Origin: Spirogloea muscicola
Lineage: Eukaryota > Streptophyta > Zygnematophyceae > Spirogloeales > Spirogloeaceae
Length of the DNA stretch: 50,675 bases
Direction of reading: 5' to 3'
Assembly (NCBI GenBank): GCA_009602725.1
Contig: WELB01000105.1
Coordinates: forward strand, 215,802-266,476
In this document: positions 20,277 to 30,979 of the stretch, one piece after another
Numbering within the stretch: position 1 is the first letter of the stretch
How the letters are laid out: every line of letters starts with the position of its first letter
Made by a program: the position numbers and the translations under genes
Notes under the pieces: generated by a model
The model's input: the letters and a program-made list of their open reading frames with translations, nothing else
Told to the model about the DNA's origin: nothing
Database searches by the model: none

Positions 20277-23200
20277 GAGCTCGCGCATGGGGACGCTGCC
20301 GAGGAGGCCTACGAGCTCTTTGCTGCCTGCATCGATGCGGCGCTGCAAGGTCAGCAGCGTTGCCTCCACCTCAGCCAAGGCCGTGCTCGCTACCACTGGC
20401 TTCAGATCAGCGCTGGAGATGAGAGGAGTCTGCGTGTAGTGAGAGTGCTGGGATTTGGGTTCTGGGTGCGGCTCAGTCCTGCGTGTGGCCTTGGCCCGGC
20501 GGCAGGCGAGATAACGTTTGCAGAAGCCGTGCGCCAGTGCGAGGCCTCGTGCCGTGAGCTCAGCGCAGCCGTCAGGTGAGACAACAGCGAGCAATGTGCA
20601 GCCAAGCATTCCTCGCGGTCGTCGTGGCCTTGACTCGCAGGCGCACCACGTCTGCAATCCGAGCAGAGGCTTCAGACTCGTTCGCTTCAGTAGTCGCCAC
20701 TGAGCATGCTGCCATCGGCAGGCATCAGAGCTACGGCCTGCAAGGCATCATTCTGACATGCCGGTCTTCACAGTTTGATGCTAATCTTAACCCTTTGATT
20801 TTGCCCCTGCTCCTAACTGGCTCAGGCAGGATGCGAGGGACCAGCTTCACCCCACTGAGGAGCTCCTGCTACATCAGAAGGCCGCCATGCTCCACGGCGA
20901 GGCGGCCACCTGGGCGCTCGTTTGGCACCTCTTTGGACACGGTGGGTGCAATGTAGATGCGCAACTGCCAGCACCCTTGTGGCTGATTGTGCTTGGCATG
21001 GAGCTGCGGCCAACTGTCGTGTCAGTAGCTGGCAGCAGGACCTGGACAGCTGCATACCATCAACCTCTTTGCTACTTGACACGCTGCTTCTGATGAGCAG
21101 ACACGGAGGATCCCTTTAGCGAAGGAGTCACGCTCGTGAGTACCCTCAAAGCTATCTGATTCCAGAGGAAACATGTTCAATTATTCAGGTTGTGCAGTCC
21201 TCAGAACTGGCTCAAAGTGTGCAGTCCTTATGAGTGGCATCAGACAGCAGTACATGTGGAGCCCCTCTTTTTGTCTGTCACCCTGTCTGGCCTGTTGTGA
21301 GACCCTTCTCGAGAGCAGAAGAGGGGATTGACCTGAAGTTGAGAATTGAGGGAAAGGCATTGGAATTGTGCAGTTGCTGTTCTTCTTCTGCACTGGGATC
21401 TGCTGAAGCGGGTCAAATCGCAGGGGCTATACAAGGCATGCTTAGGAGCCATCTTTTGCTGGTGAGATCAAATGCAGACAGCCAAAAGTTGGTACCAAGT
21501 TGAGTAGCGCTCACCTGCTCCCTCATTTCTTGGCCATCCAGACTCCGTCGACGTCGCAGCAGGACGCATGCGCATTCCTTGCGGAGGACGACCAGGCACA
21601 GCTCTGCATGCGCATCATTCAGTGGCTGGAGGGCATGGCGTCGCATCAGCTGGACCTGGAGCAGCAAGTCTGTGGCTCTGGCTCGCACTGTTACTCGCTC
21701 TTTCCTTCTCTTCGTCTCTGTTTTGGCCTGCTGCCTATTTTATTGCTAGTTAGACGGCACTAAGAGATTGCTGCTGCTCATTCCCTGCTTCTTAACGATC
21801 TGGCTCGTTGTTGAGACTGCTGACGCTGAAACCCCGCTGCTTGGCTTGCGCAAACTGCAGTCAAGGGGCAGCTACACTGGATCGTACTCCAGGCGGTATG
21901 GAGTCTGGGGCCAGACCTGGCGCGTGCTGCGAGCCGGCCGCGCAGATGACACGCTCGTCTCTGAATTGGACCCTGACGCGGCCACCCGAGAAGATGCTTC
22001 TATCCACGCCGAGGACCAGGCACAAACACTCTCTTTGGGACTGCTACTGCTTTGCAATAGCATTGCTAGAGCCTAGCAAGCTTACTCCATTGTGGTCTCT
22101 TGATAGTCAATTTAGGGGTAATAGGACTACTTGCCGCTACAACACAAGCAATACAAAGACATACTTAAGAATGATTCCCTGCTCATCTGGAGCTGCGCAT
22201 GCTTTGGAGCAGAAATTTGAGGAGGGTTTGCTCATGGATGTCTGGAAGCTCATACGGGCTGGTCGGATGGCGGAAGCCCGTCAGCTCGTTCACGATGCAG
22301 GACAGGTGGGCTGTCATGGGCTGTCAGGTGGTCATGTCATTTCAAGCTTCACACATTACAGCAGCGTGCAGCTTTTAAGCCCTTCCATCTCTGTTGTTTG
22401 GAATGTTCGGTTTTACTTCACAAAGTATTGGTCACTACTGGCATCCAAGTCTGCCTGATGGCCTAGATGAGATGGCCCACTGTTGGGTCTGCTTCACACC
22501 GTTAACATGCAAAGCAGACTGTCTAGGTGTTGGAGTGGGTCAAGTCAATGCAGGCTTGCCACTCTTGACACCTGACATGCAGTGTGGCGCTTGATCAGCC
22601 TTGGAGGGCAGCTAGCATGGGGGGGTGTGGTGAGGTCGGCCCCTCTCCGTCAGCAGATGACTGGCAGCGGTGCAGCGACGGCACCGAGGCACAGGCCCTA
22701 GAGATGGAGATGGGAAGGGGTCGGCAGCGGTGCCTGTGGAAGTGGGCCTGCTTCAAGGCGTCCGAGGTTCGCTGCCAGGGGTTCAACAGATTACAGATTG
22801 ACCGCAAGCCAGCTGCCACCAGGACAGTAAACGCAAAACTCACTGCTTTGCCTCTTGTGGTGTCCGCCTCTCATGTGAAGAACACTTGTCGTGGCAGAAG
22901 ATTGGCGACAGCCGGCAAGGCAGCAAATATGAGGCAGCAATCTACGGCTCTCTTTCCAGTAATGTGGACCGAATGCTACCAGTCTGCAAGGAATGGGAGG
23001 CAAGTCAGCAAGACCCAGTCACAGAGCAGTCCTTATGACTTCGCTCTTTTGGCGCCTGAATGCGACTGAGAACACTCTGCTAGGGCGCAAAACGAATGGG
23101 TCTTATAGTCTGCCGGTATCTGCTCGCTAGTTGATCGCATTGTCTGAGCTGTAGGCTTCAAGCGGCATAATGCAAAGGCACCTCAGGCACCAGCCCGATG

Positions 23201-26200
23201 ATAGCCAGTCACCACTATCAGAGGAGCCTTGGGCTGTGTGCAGTCGGCGTGCTGGGCTATGATGCGCGGGTGGCTGGACTTCCAAGTGGACAGCCACATC
23301 GCAGCGCTGCACCTGCAGAGCTTCACGAGAGAGGAGGTGACCATGGACGAGATGGGGGCGACAGATGAGGCGGACGGCCGAGAGTCCTCGCAGGTTGCAG
23401 CCGCCTTGGTTGCGGCGTCGGCAGTGGACGGGTGGCCGCGTCCGGTTGCATACCAGCAGCCAGAGGACCTCAGCGCACTCTTGCAACGTCTGCATTCGAG
23501 GTAGGTACAATTATAGCGGACATTGCTCTGTATAAGAGACTGCATCCCGCTGCCTCAGATGTCAACCGGAAGCTTCTGTGCAAGCAATGCAGCAGTGGCG
23601 CCATTCATGAGGAGGTTAGGAGGAGCTGCAGCGAGAAGCAGCGAATACTGCAGGTAGCTCTTGGTACAGGTGCAAGCTTTGGAAGCCAGTCCTTGGTCTG
23701 CTGCGTGCACACACTTTGGCATTGCGCTCCAGCCTGCAGATGTGTGACTCACTTAAGAGGTCATCTGACTACTAGCGGCTTGGTGTCATGCAGATGGACT
23801 TGATGACAAAGAGATTTGATGACTTGCTGGACCACCTGAAAGCCTGGATCCTGCCGCCTGCGGGTGCTCCCTCTGCAAGGTACTGCACTCAATACTTGCA
23901 TCACTCTTAAAGGTCTACAGCAGGCTGATTGATTGGCCACACAGTAACCCATCCAGATAGTTTAGTGTGTCCTTATGGCCATGATCTTTGCACAAGGGTC
24001 AACTATATGTCCAATTTCTCATGCTGATTAAAGGAAGCTCTTAGCATCACTGCCGCACTGTTTTGGTTGTATAATTGTTAAATTCGATATGAGGGTCTAC
24101 AGACCAGCGTTACTGGCAGCTTTGCAAGACAGTGTTTAGGTTGACTAGCGAGCTACCCTAAGCTGGTGTTGTGGCGGGCCAGGCCGACGTGCCACCCACA
24201 CTTCATCCGTTTTGGTGCACAGCTGGTGCTCATCCTCCGGCATCTCCTAGCGGAGGAGGACACTGCAGCCTTCCAGGAGAAGCTTCAGCGGACTGGCGAC
24301 GTCATCCTGAATACGTATTCCTCTACCAGATTCTTTCCAATGGACAACTCGTCCCAGTCCTGCCTGACATTCTGACGGGCCTTCCTTAAGTCCAGAACCT
24401 TTCTGTAGCGTGCTGATTGATGGACTCAAATTGAAGCATTCAGTCTTTTGGTGGGTGCTCGGAACTGCAGGTATGCCATCATGCTGTTCACGCAGCAGCG
24501 GGAAGAGCTTGTTGCGATCTACGCGGCACAGCTGGCGCCCTTCCTCACTGTTGACCTCTACGCCAATATGCTAGAGCTCCGCCAGAAGGACAGGTCCTCC
24601 TTGGCAGCAACATTTGGCACGCCCTCTGCCTGAAGCATTTGCACACACCACCAAGCAGTCTGCATAACAACATTGGCCTTGCTATTCAAATGACCCTGAT
24701 GAATGATAGCAAGTCGATCAGTGACTGGTCAACTCCACCTGAACCATAACGAAAGTGCCTGAGGTCCCTCATTAGTGATCTGCTGACAAGGACGCTTTCA
24801 TTGCATGATATGGTGGCAGCACCCAGGCCAAGTACAAGACTTTCGCGTCAATGCTTCTGCACCTGCCCTTTGAAGGCGAGGGCTCCGTCCTTTTAATTCT
24901 GGAGAGGTGAGGCCACTTTCAATCCTATCTCAGACTTTGCGATGCAGAATTGTAGTTGGTTACACTAGAGCATGTTTGTAGATGGCAGCCTTGCATGATG
25001 GCACATTTTCTGATTCATGAGAAAGTGGCTTTAGGAGATGAACATGTCATACATGACCAGCAGAAGTAGATACATGCAGACAGCCACAAATTGTTTGTCA
25101 AGTCTTAAGGATGCTGGTCAATTGAGTTGCAATGCACACCATTGGCAAGGCTCAGTGTCAGATTATGCTGCTCTCGCGTAGTGATTGTGGCATTTGTACT
25201 CTGTCCCGCAGGCTTTTGGGGATGCTGAGGGCCAAGCAGATACGGCACGGAGGCGGCACAGGCGGCGGGGCCGCAGGCGATGGCAGTAGTGGTGGGGCCC
25301 TGAGCCAGGCTCTGGCGCTCCAGTGGCTGTGCTTCGCGCCGCCGCTGGCGATGCCAGGCGCAGAGGCGGCCCATGGCGAGCTCTACGCTCGGGCGCTCGT
25401 CCACAGGTGCACGCATGTTGACACTTTGATAAGGCATCAGCAGGCCAGAATTTACATAATTGGGTCTTGGTCGTTGGACCCACAACATGTTGCTTCTATC
25501 TTGGATGTCGCCATCAAGGGCAAGGACACCTCAGATCAGGTTACATCGTCCCGGCAGCCGGGCTCATCACCATGCACTGGGGTCCGGCACAGCAACGTGC
25601 TCCTCCGCGAGCTGGCGCTGGGGTCGCTGCGCCGGGGCGTCAAGGGCCCCGCCGAGGCCCACCTGGTGCTTGGCCAGCTGGGCGAGCCGCCCGCGGCCCT
25701 GCTGTCGGACGCTGCTGCCTCCGGCACTGCTGAGGGCGTAAGTGAGAGCCAGAATTGGGTGAGCTTGCTGGCTATACACCAATTATGGACTATCTGTTAG
25801 AAGCATTTAGCAATTTCTTTGTATGCCTGTAACTTCAATTTCCTGTATAGCAAACCCAGAAAATTAAGCCCAGTTCCAGAGCTTGCTCTCTGGCGCTTGC
25901 CTCTTAATCCTTTAACCACAAGTAAGAGCGACACGAGAAGGACGGTCAGGCAGGGCTGACGGTGCTCGCTGGAGTGTTGTAGTAGGGCCGGTACTTCGCC
26001 GCCGACGCCCTCTTCCGCGCTTGGCTCGAGGGCCGCGAGGCCAACGCCGCGATCCCGCCAGGCCAGCTGTCAAGGGAGGAGCGGGAGCGCGTCTGGCACC
26101 TCTGTGATGCTGCAGTGCGCGCCGGCACGAGCCTCCTCTGCAGTGGCGCGAACTCCGCCACGGGCAGGATGTGGCTGGAGCTAGCAGATGAGGGCCCCTT

Positions 26201-27186
26201 GGAGGGCGCCGCAGCAGCAGACGAGGTGCTGGAGCTTCACGCCCTCAGCACGCTGCTCGCGGCCAACGGCGGCGCTGCGGTGGAAGTCGATGCCACAGCT
26301 CGTGTGGCGCTCGCCAGCGCGCTCGCGGCAGGGCCCTGGTGCCATCAGCTGCAGGTGGACGTGCGGCCACATGCGTACAACGACCACGTGGTGCACGTTC
26401 GCCTCACGTGCTCGGTCGCCGCCAATAATGCTGCCCTGGGGGGTGGCCTGCTCGCTTCGGCGCTCGCCGCTGCACTCAAGGGTTTGCCCACTAACTTCTG
26501 CGTTGCTTCTGTCTTGTCCGACGTGCTGGAGTTGATGTAGATAGTGATGCTGCGCCAGTCACTGATCAGCTTGGCTCCGCACTTTGTTTGGCGCTGCTCC
26601 GGTTGCAGGCGACCTGCCGCAGCTACCGGGCGGTGCGGCGCTGCGGCTGCTCCAGGTGGAGGCTTGGCGGGCTGGCGGAGGGCCCGGCAGCGAGCTGCGG
26701 CTCCCAGCGCCAGGCGTTGTGCAGCAGCTCTGCCGGGCGTGCTGCCTGCCGGAGGCTGCCCTGCGCTGCATGGAGATGCGGGCGTACATGGCCGAGAACG
26801 GCGACGGACCGGTGCCAGGAACGGCGGCGTCGGCTGAGAGCGACGGCGGCAGGTCCATTGTGGAGCTTGTGGCGAGGACTGGCGGTAGCAGCAGCAGCGC
26901 TGCGGGGCTCCTGTCGCTCTTCAGCCCCCGACAGCTGCAGGTGAAGCACCGTTCTCCTAGTCCTGAGGCAGATGCCGCAAACTTTGAGCCTTTTTAGCCA
27001 ACAAGTGCTGTCCTCCGCCTGGTGGTCGGTGCTCGTACTCTGCACCATGCTCTAAGTCCTCTATGCTCGTTGCCCAGCTGGCCCTGACAAGCTGGCAGCG
27101 ATCCCCTGCAGGAGCTGCTGGAGCTTGAGCGGCGTGCAGCCGTCGCGGAACTCAAGGCCCAGGAAAGCACCAGCCCACTGCTATAG
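20277..27186 (+). CDS. NUP107: Nucleoporin NUP107 (many exons; 5' exon unresolved)
   Basis: Known role: NUP107 is the alpha-helical scaffold of the Y-complex (NUP107-160) in the nuclear pore coat. Seen in order and colinear with plant NUP107: EEAYELFAACIDAALQ (20304-20349), CEASCRELSAAVR (20538-20576), HGEAATWALVWHLFGH (20893-20940), DDQAQLCMRIIQWLEGMASH (21589-21648), GSYTGSYSRRYGVW (about 21871-21910), DPDAATREDAS (21972-22003), LLMDVWKLIRAGRMAEAR (22230-22282), RCLWKWACFKASEV (22725-22770), NVDRMLPVCKEWE (22961-23000), ACWAMMRGWLDFQVDSH (23248-23298), QQPEDLSALLQRLHSR (23455-23502), IRFGAQLVLILRHLLAEED (24205-24261), YAIMLFTQQREELVAIYAAQ (24472-24531), ALALQWLCFAPP (25309-25344), NVLLRELALGSLRRG (25594-25638), FAADALFRAWLEGREAN (25993-26044), a CLPEAALRCMEMR block (26747-26783) and a last exon beginning ELLELERR and ending at the stop 27184-27186. 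At about 24315 the exon ends with a GTATTC donor. Confidence 0.93.
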
Positions 27187-27558
27187 GGTTACGAGAGGAT
27201 TGCAGCAGCTTCTGCAGGCGCCATGGCTAGGCTGCGACCAACTCTGTGGCGCTTGGCTGCTCTCACTGGCAGTCTGGGCTTGCGCAGGGAAGCCCGTGAT
27301 AAGTGGAAGCAGTGAAGGGTGCTGTGGTCATTCCATGCCCCGCATTTGAGAGGGGTGGGGGGGAGGGGGGGGCAAAGAGAGGGTGGAAGCACAGGAATGG
27401 GAGCAGCAAACGTCCGACTGTTGTACTCGAACCCCTAAAATGTCTGACCTACTTTTTGTAGACTTGATCCTGTGCCTAGACGTTGCGTTGTCAGTACTAC
27501 TTGCTGGAAATTGGCCTAGAAGGTGGTGGCATTGGTGCTGGCAATGGCAGCGGTGGCA
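27187..27558. other. Convergent 3' ends of NUP107 and SWC6, no gene seen
   Basis: A G-run at 27354-27372 and short frames only. It most likely contains the two 3' UTRs. Confidence 0.4.
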
Positions 27559-28622
27559 TCACGCCACGAACTTGAGGCAGCGGGTGTCCGCGTGAACGGA
27601 GAGGCAGGGCGGGGAGCAGAAGCGCGCCCCGCAGCGCACGCAAGTGTATGGCGCAGTGTATCCGCACACGGCGCAGAAGAAGCGGCGCGCGCCAGCTGCG
27701 GCTGGCGGCCCGACGGCGGCAGTGAGGTAGGAGGGCGTTCCTGCCGGCAGCTGGTCCAGCTGTGCCTGCAAATAATGAACGAATGCGGCTGCTGTTATCT
27801 AAAGAGTGGCTGTAAACGAAACAGGGCAGGTGGCAATATGTACATTGGAGTCCATTGGCAAACGGCTAAGTGTGAGTCGGAAGGCCTCGGGGGGGCTGCC
27901 CGGACCTCCTCAAGGAGCTCGGCGAACGTGCGCGCAGCCCGGCGCCGGCCGCCGGGGTCCAGGCCTGCGGCGGCGGCGGCAGCGCTGTGCCGCGTCCGGC
28001 GCTTGCCGCCCTTGGGAGGGCCCCGCCTGCCTCCTCCGCCACTGCTGAAGACTGCAGAAGTGCCACAAGTGGGGGCCATGAGCCACCTGAGAGGCTGCTG
28101 AGGCCCTCTGGACCTCGTACAGTCCTTTGGGCTGGCTTCTCACAGCCATTGCCTCACTTTGGAAAGAGATTAGCTGTCTCACTTCCGTGCGAGCCACGAG
28201 CCAACTCAAGCCCAAATGTGCCCATTTGGAGGATCACCGGCTGGAAGTGTGCCCAGCTCTGCTGCGCCCGGCCCGCCGAGGTGCTGAGGCTGCCATGATG
28301 CAGCGGGCTCTCACAAAGGCGGAAAGGCAGGGGGCAGAAGGGAGGAGGGGCCACAACCCTCGTCGAGCTCCTCCCCACCGTCGGCGCCGCCGTCGTCGTC
28401 GCCATCCTCCGGAGCGTCGGCGGCGCCGCCGTCGGCCTCCAGCGCGTCCAGGCGCGCCGCCGCGGCCTGGGCGCGTGCCCATTCCGCCGCGAGCTCAGCC
28501 TAAACCCTGAACCCGTATATCTCAAACCCTAAGCCCTGGCGGCGGAGGAGGAGCCCTCCTCACCCGCCGCCGCGCGGCCTGGTCCAGCGGCGTGGCGGCG
28601 CCCGCCGCCGCCGCCGCCGCCG
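27559..28622 (-). CDS. SWC6: SWR1-complex subunit 6 / ZNHIT1 (zf-HIT), 5' end missing in N run
   Basis: The model is the complement of 27559-27765, 27906-28051, 28358-28499 and 28564 to beyond 28622, all GT-AG and in phase. Known role: SWC6/ZNHIT1/Vps71 is a subunit of the SWR1 remodeller that deposits histone H2A.Z; Arabidopsis SEF is the plant example. Seen, in coding order: DQAARR, AELAAEWARAQAAARL, DALEADGG followed by an acidic Asp/Glu/Gly run, GGKRRTRHSAA, ARTFAELLEE, then AQLDQLPAGTPSYLTAAVGP and the HIT zinc finger FCAVCGYTAPYTCVRCGARF with the downstream Cys/His pair (FCSPPC, SVHADTRC), and the family ending CLKFVA. All Cys/His ligands are present. The first exon(s) lie in the assembly gap. 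The 64-nt intron 28500-28563 is largely telomere-like. Confidence 0.92.
28106..28172 (+). repeat. Degenerate LINE-like tail (type A) in a SWC6 intron
   Basis: GGACCTCGTACAGTCCTTT, then GGGCTGGCTTCTCACAGCC and a diverged tail. It resembles the type A tail but is older. It lies in the SWC6 intron 28052-28357, opposite to the gene's direction. Confidence 0.5.
28501..28538. repeat. Telomere-like island filling a SWC6 intron
   Basis: On the plus strand: TAAACCCTGAACCCG, then CAAACCCTAAGCCCTGG. On the gene's strand this ends GGGTTTAG immediately before the exon starting GCTGAG, so the 3' splice site AG is part of the telomere-like unit. Confidence 0.65.
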
Positions 28623-29311
28623 NNNNNNNNNNNNNNNNNNNNNNNNNNNNNNNNNNNNNNNNNNNNNNNNNNNNNNNNNNNNNNNNNNNNNNNNNNNNNN
28701 NNNNNNNNNNNNNNNNNNNNNNNNNNNNNNNNNNNNNNNNNNNNNNNNNNNNNNNNNNNNNNNNNNNNNNNNNNNNNNNNNNNNNNNNNNNNNNNNNNNN
28801 NNNNNNNNNNNNNNNNNNNNNNNNNNNNNNNNNNNNNNNNNNNNNNNNNNNNNNNNNNNNNNNNNNNNNNNNNNNNNNNNNNNNNNNNNNNNNNNNNNNN
28901 NNNNNNNNNNNNNNNNNNNNNNNNNNNNNNNNNNNNNNNNNNNNNNNNNNNNNNNNNNNNNNNNNNNNNNNNNNNNNNNNNNNNNNNNNNNNNNNNNNNN
29001 NNNNNNNNNNNNNNNNNNNNNNNNNNNNNNNNNNNNNNNNNNNNNNNNNNNNNNNNNNNNNNNNNNNNNNNNNNNNNNNNNNNNNNNNNNNNNNNNNNNN
29101 NNNNNNNNNNNNNNNNNNNNNNNNNNNNNNNNNNNNNNNNNNNNNNNNNNNNNNNNNNNNNNNNNNNNNNNNNNNNNNNNNNNNNNNNNNNNNNNNNNNN
29201 NNNNNNNNNNNNNNNNNNNNNNNNNNNNNNNNNNNNNNNNNNNNNNNNNNNNNNNNNNNNNNNNNNNNNNNNNNNNNNNNNNNNNNNNNNNNNNNNNNNN
29301 NNNNNNNNNNN
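28623..29311. other. Assembly gap (689 N)
   Basis: A run of N between the GC-rich 5' part of SWC6 and the LINE field. The true length is unknown. Confidence 0.99.
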
Positions 29312-29727
29312 AACTACGAGCTAAGCAGCGACTGCGGGGCCTGAAGAGGCTATGGCAGAACGGGGGAGGATGGACCGCTTAGTAGTTACGAGTGAGGAGC
29401 CTCACATCCGACAGACTAGCTGACGGTAAACTATCCCCCTGACGAAAGCCGGAGGCCGCAGCGAGAGCACGGCCAGCACGCAGATGCAAGGCGTGGGCCA
29501 TGGACCGCTGGAGGGAGCACTCCGACTCCTTCAGACCTTGTCCATTCTTTTGGGCTGGCCTCTCCCAGCCACCAGTTAATCTGGCCGCGCTTGCTTCTAA
29601 AGGAATGGCAAAGAGAACGGGAGGATAGAAGAACAAGCGCGGCCAGATTAACTGGTGGCTGGGAGACCACTCAGTAGTTACGAGTGAGGAGCCTCATCTC
29701 CGACAAACTATCCCCCTGCCGAAAGGG
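29312..29727. repeat. LINE-like 3' ends: types A(-), B(+), B(-), A(-)
   Basis: 29312-29517 is a type A copy on the minus strand whose ORF end is still open (ALHLRAGRALAAASGFRQGD to SDVRLLTRNY stop). 29517-29598 is a type B tail on the plus strand. 29634-29671 is a broken type B hairpin on the minus strand, cut by another type A C-terminus (29672-29720). Switching strand at each joint shows repeated insertion into older copies. Confidence 0.7.
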
Positions 29728-29728
29728 G

Positions 29729-29946
29729 AAGGGCTCGCCCATAGGAAATGAGGGGCTAGCAAAGCCAGCCCAGAAAAGAATGGACTATGTCCGCAGGCCT
29801 CAAAAACGGGGCCCGGAAAGACAAAACTACATACCACTAACGACGCAGATGGATGCGCAGTAATCACGAGTGAGCAACAAACAGCAAATCAGAATAACTC
29901 GAAGCAGGAAAAGCGGCACTCTGCCGAGACCCTGAGGCAGCAGCCA
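29729..29946 (-). repeat. LINE-like 3' end, type C, diverged
   Basis: On the plus strand it reads GCTCGCCCATAGGAAATGAG, then GGGCTAGCAAAGCCAGCCC and AAAAGAATGGACTATGTCC. The antisense of a decayed ORF C-terminus follows. Confidence 0.65.
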
Positions 29947-30039
29947 TACGAGCGAGCTACTCCGACCTGATGTTGCTCACTCGTGGGTACTGAGCTTCCC
30001 TCTGCATCGTCTCTGTGTTCGGCAGTGTGTTGTAGTGTG

Positions 30040-30827
30040 TCCTTCTTCCGGCAGCCATAGCGCGGCCAGCGCGCGTGTGGACCGCATGAGCCTGAGAGCG
30101 CTGGAGCGAGACCGTCAGTCTCATTCGAAAGACCTGAGCGAGGGAGCCGGCAGCATTGAAGCCTGGCGCACCCGGCCGCCGCTCGATTGCCCGCCAGGCA
30201 AGCCGCTGGAAGAGATCCAGCCAGCCACTGCCGAAGGCCCCGTGAACCTCAATGGCTAGGGCCGCAAAAAAGAGAAGAAGTGGCTCTCCCAATGGGGGCA
30301 AGGGCTGTGAGAAGCCAGCCCGAAAAGAAGCCGCAAAGGCATCGCCTGGAGGGTGGTTACGGTCAGCGTACTTGCGCTCCTTACTCCGAGCCGCCAAATC
30401 GACCGCGTGCCCAGCGAGCGTTGCCAACTTTGCGGGGTTGGCGGAGTCGACGCAGTCTGCAGTCACCACATCTGCGATGATACGCGGACCTCCTCCGGGC
30501 GGGATGGCAACTAGGTCAGCGCGGCGGGTGTGAAGCTGTTCGTCGTCTCCGTGCTGGATGGGCATAATTGTCGTATTTTCCAGTGCCACCTGGTAGCCGG
30601 CCTCCAGGGAAACCTCCCTGCGTGGCGTCTCGCAGAAGGTCGTGTGAACCGGTCCGCTCGCCCCTGTGCGCGCATCGGAGCATGTGGGCAGCCAGCGCCG
30701 CAGGGTCATCGTGGCGGGCCGCACTCGCTCTGTTGGACCCCGACGAGGCAGGGAGGGAGGAGGCCCAGAAGCCGGTGGACCGCCGTCCTAAAACCTCGTC
30801 TGGCATTGTGAGCGCCGCGTAAAGTGG
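30040..30827 (-). pseudogene. LINE-like retrotransposon ORF, C-terminal region (broken)
   Basis: The minus-strand frame 30724-29957 contains RRADLVAIPPGGGPRIIADV, then SKERKYADRN, LAIEVHGAFGSGWLDL and AGSLAQVFRMRLTVSL followed by AHAVHTRA. This is the kind of sequence found downstream of reverse transcriptase in many non-LTR retrotransposon proteins of algae and protists. Upstream, AARHDDPAALAAHMLRC and GERTGSHDLLRDA continue in another frame, so a frameshift lies near 30620-30640. No reverse transcriptase catalytic motif is present. A 61-bp type A tail is inserted at 30269-30329. The stretch below about 30045 is antisense to a different copy. Confidence 0.65.
30269..30329 (-). mobile_element. 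61-bp 5'-truncated LINE tail (type A) with 8-bp target-site duplications
   Basis: The insert is bounded by GCCGCAAA at 30261-30268 and again at 30330-30337. In between is the type A tail alone: AAGAAGTGGCTCTCCCAATG, the GGGCTG/CAGCCC hairpin and CGAAAAGAA (plus-strand reading). Removing the insert and one duplicate restores the host reading as DAFAALAIEVHG, the expected family sequence. Insert plus duplication is 69 bp, so the host frame stays open with 23 extra codons. Confidence 0.8.
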
Positions 30828-30945
30828 GAGAAGTGCTCGCCCATAGAGAAGGGAGGCTGGCAAAGCCAGCTCTAAAAAGAATGGACAATGGTTAAAGCCA
30901 AAGAAAGAGGAGCCGGAAAAGGACTACACCTGACAACCACGCCGC
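30828..30945 (-). repeat. LINE-like 3' tail, type C
   Basis: The plus strand reads GTGCTCGCCCATAGAGAAGG, then GGCTGGCAAAGCCAGC and AAAAAGAATGGACAATGG, continuing to a purine-rich stretch shared with other type C copies. Confidence 0.7.
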
Positions 30946-30979
30946 CGCCCCGGGAAGGAGGCGGAGAAATTCAGGTCAG

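Noticed and set aside
24300-24380. Apparent frameshift in NUP107 (VILNTY in one frame, YVFLYQILSNG in the next)
   Set aside because: The exon ends AATAC with a GTATTC donor. Joined to the exon after the CAG at about 24469, it reads NTYAIMLFTQQ, matching plant NUP107, so no frameshift is needed.
28592-29344. 250-codon plus-strand open frame
   Set aside because: It consists almost entirely of N and is an artefact of the assembly gap.
29957-30724. 255-codon minus-strand open frame as an intact host gene
   Set aside because: It is a retrotransposon C-terminal fragment with a 61-bp insertion, continued upstream only in another frame, and its last part is antisense to a different copy.
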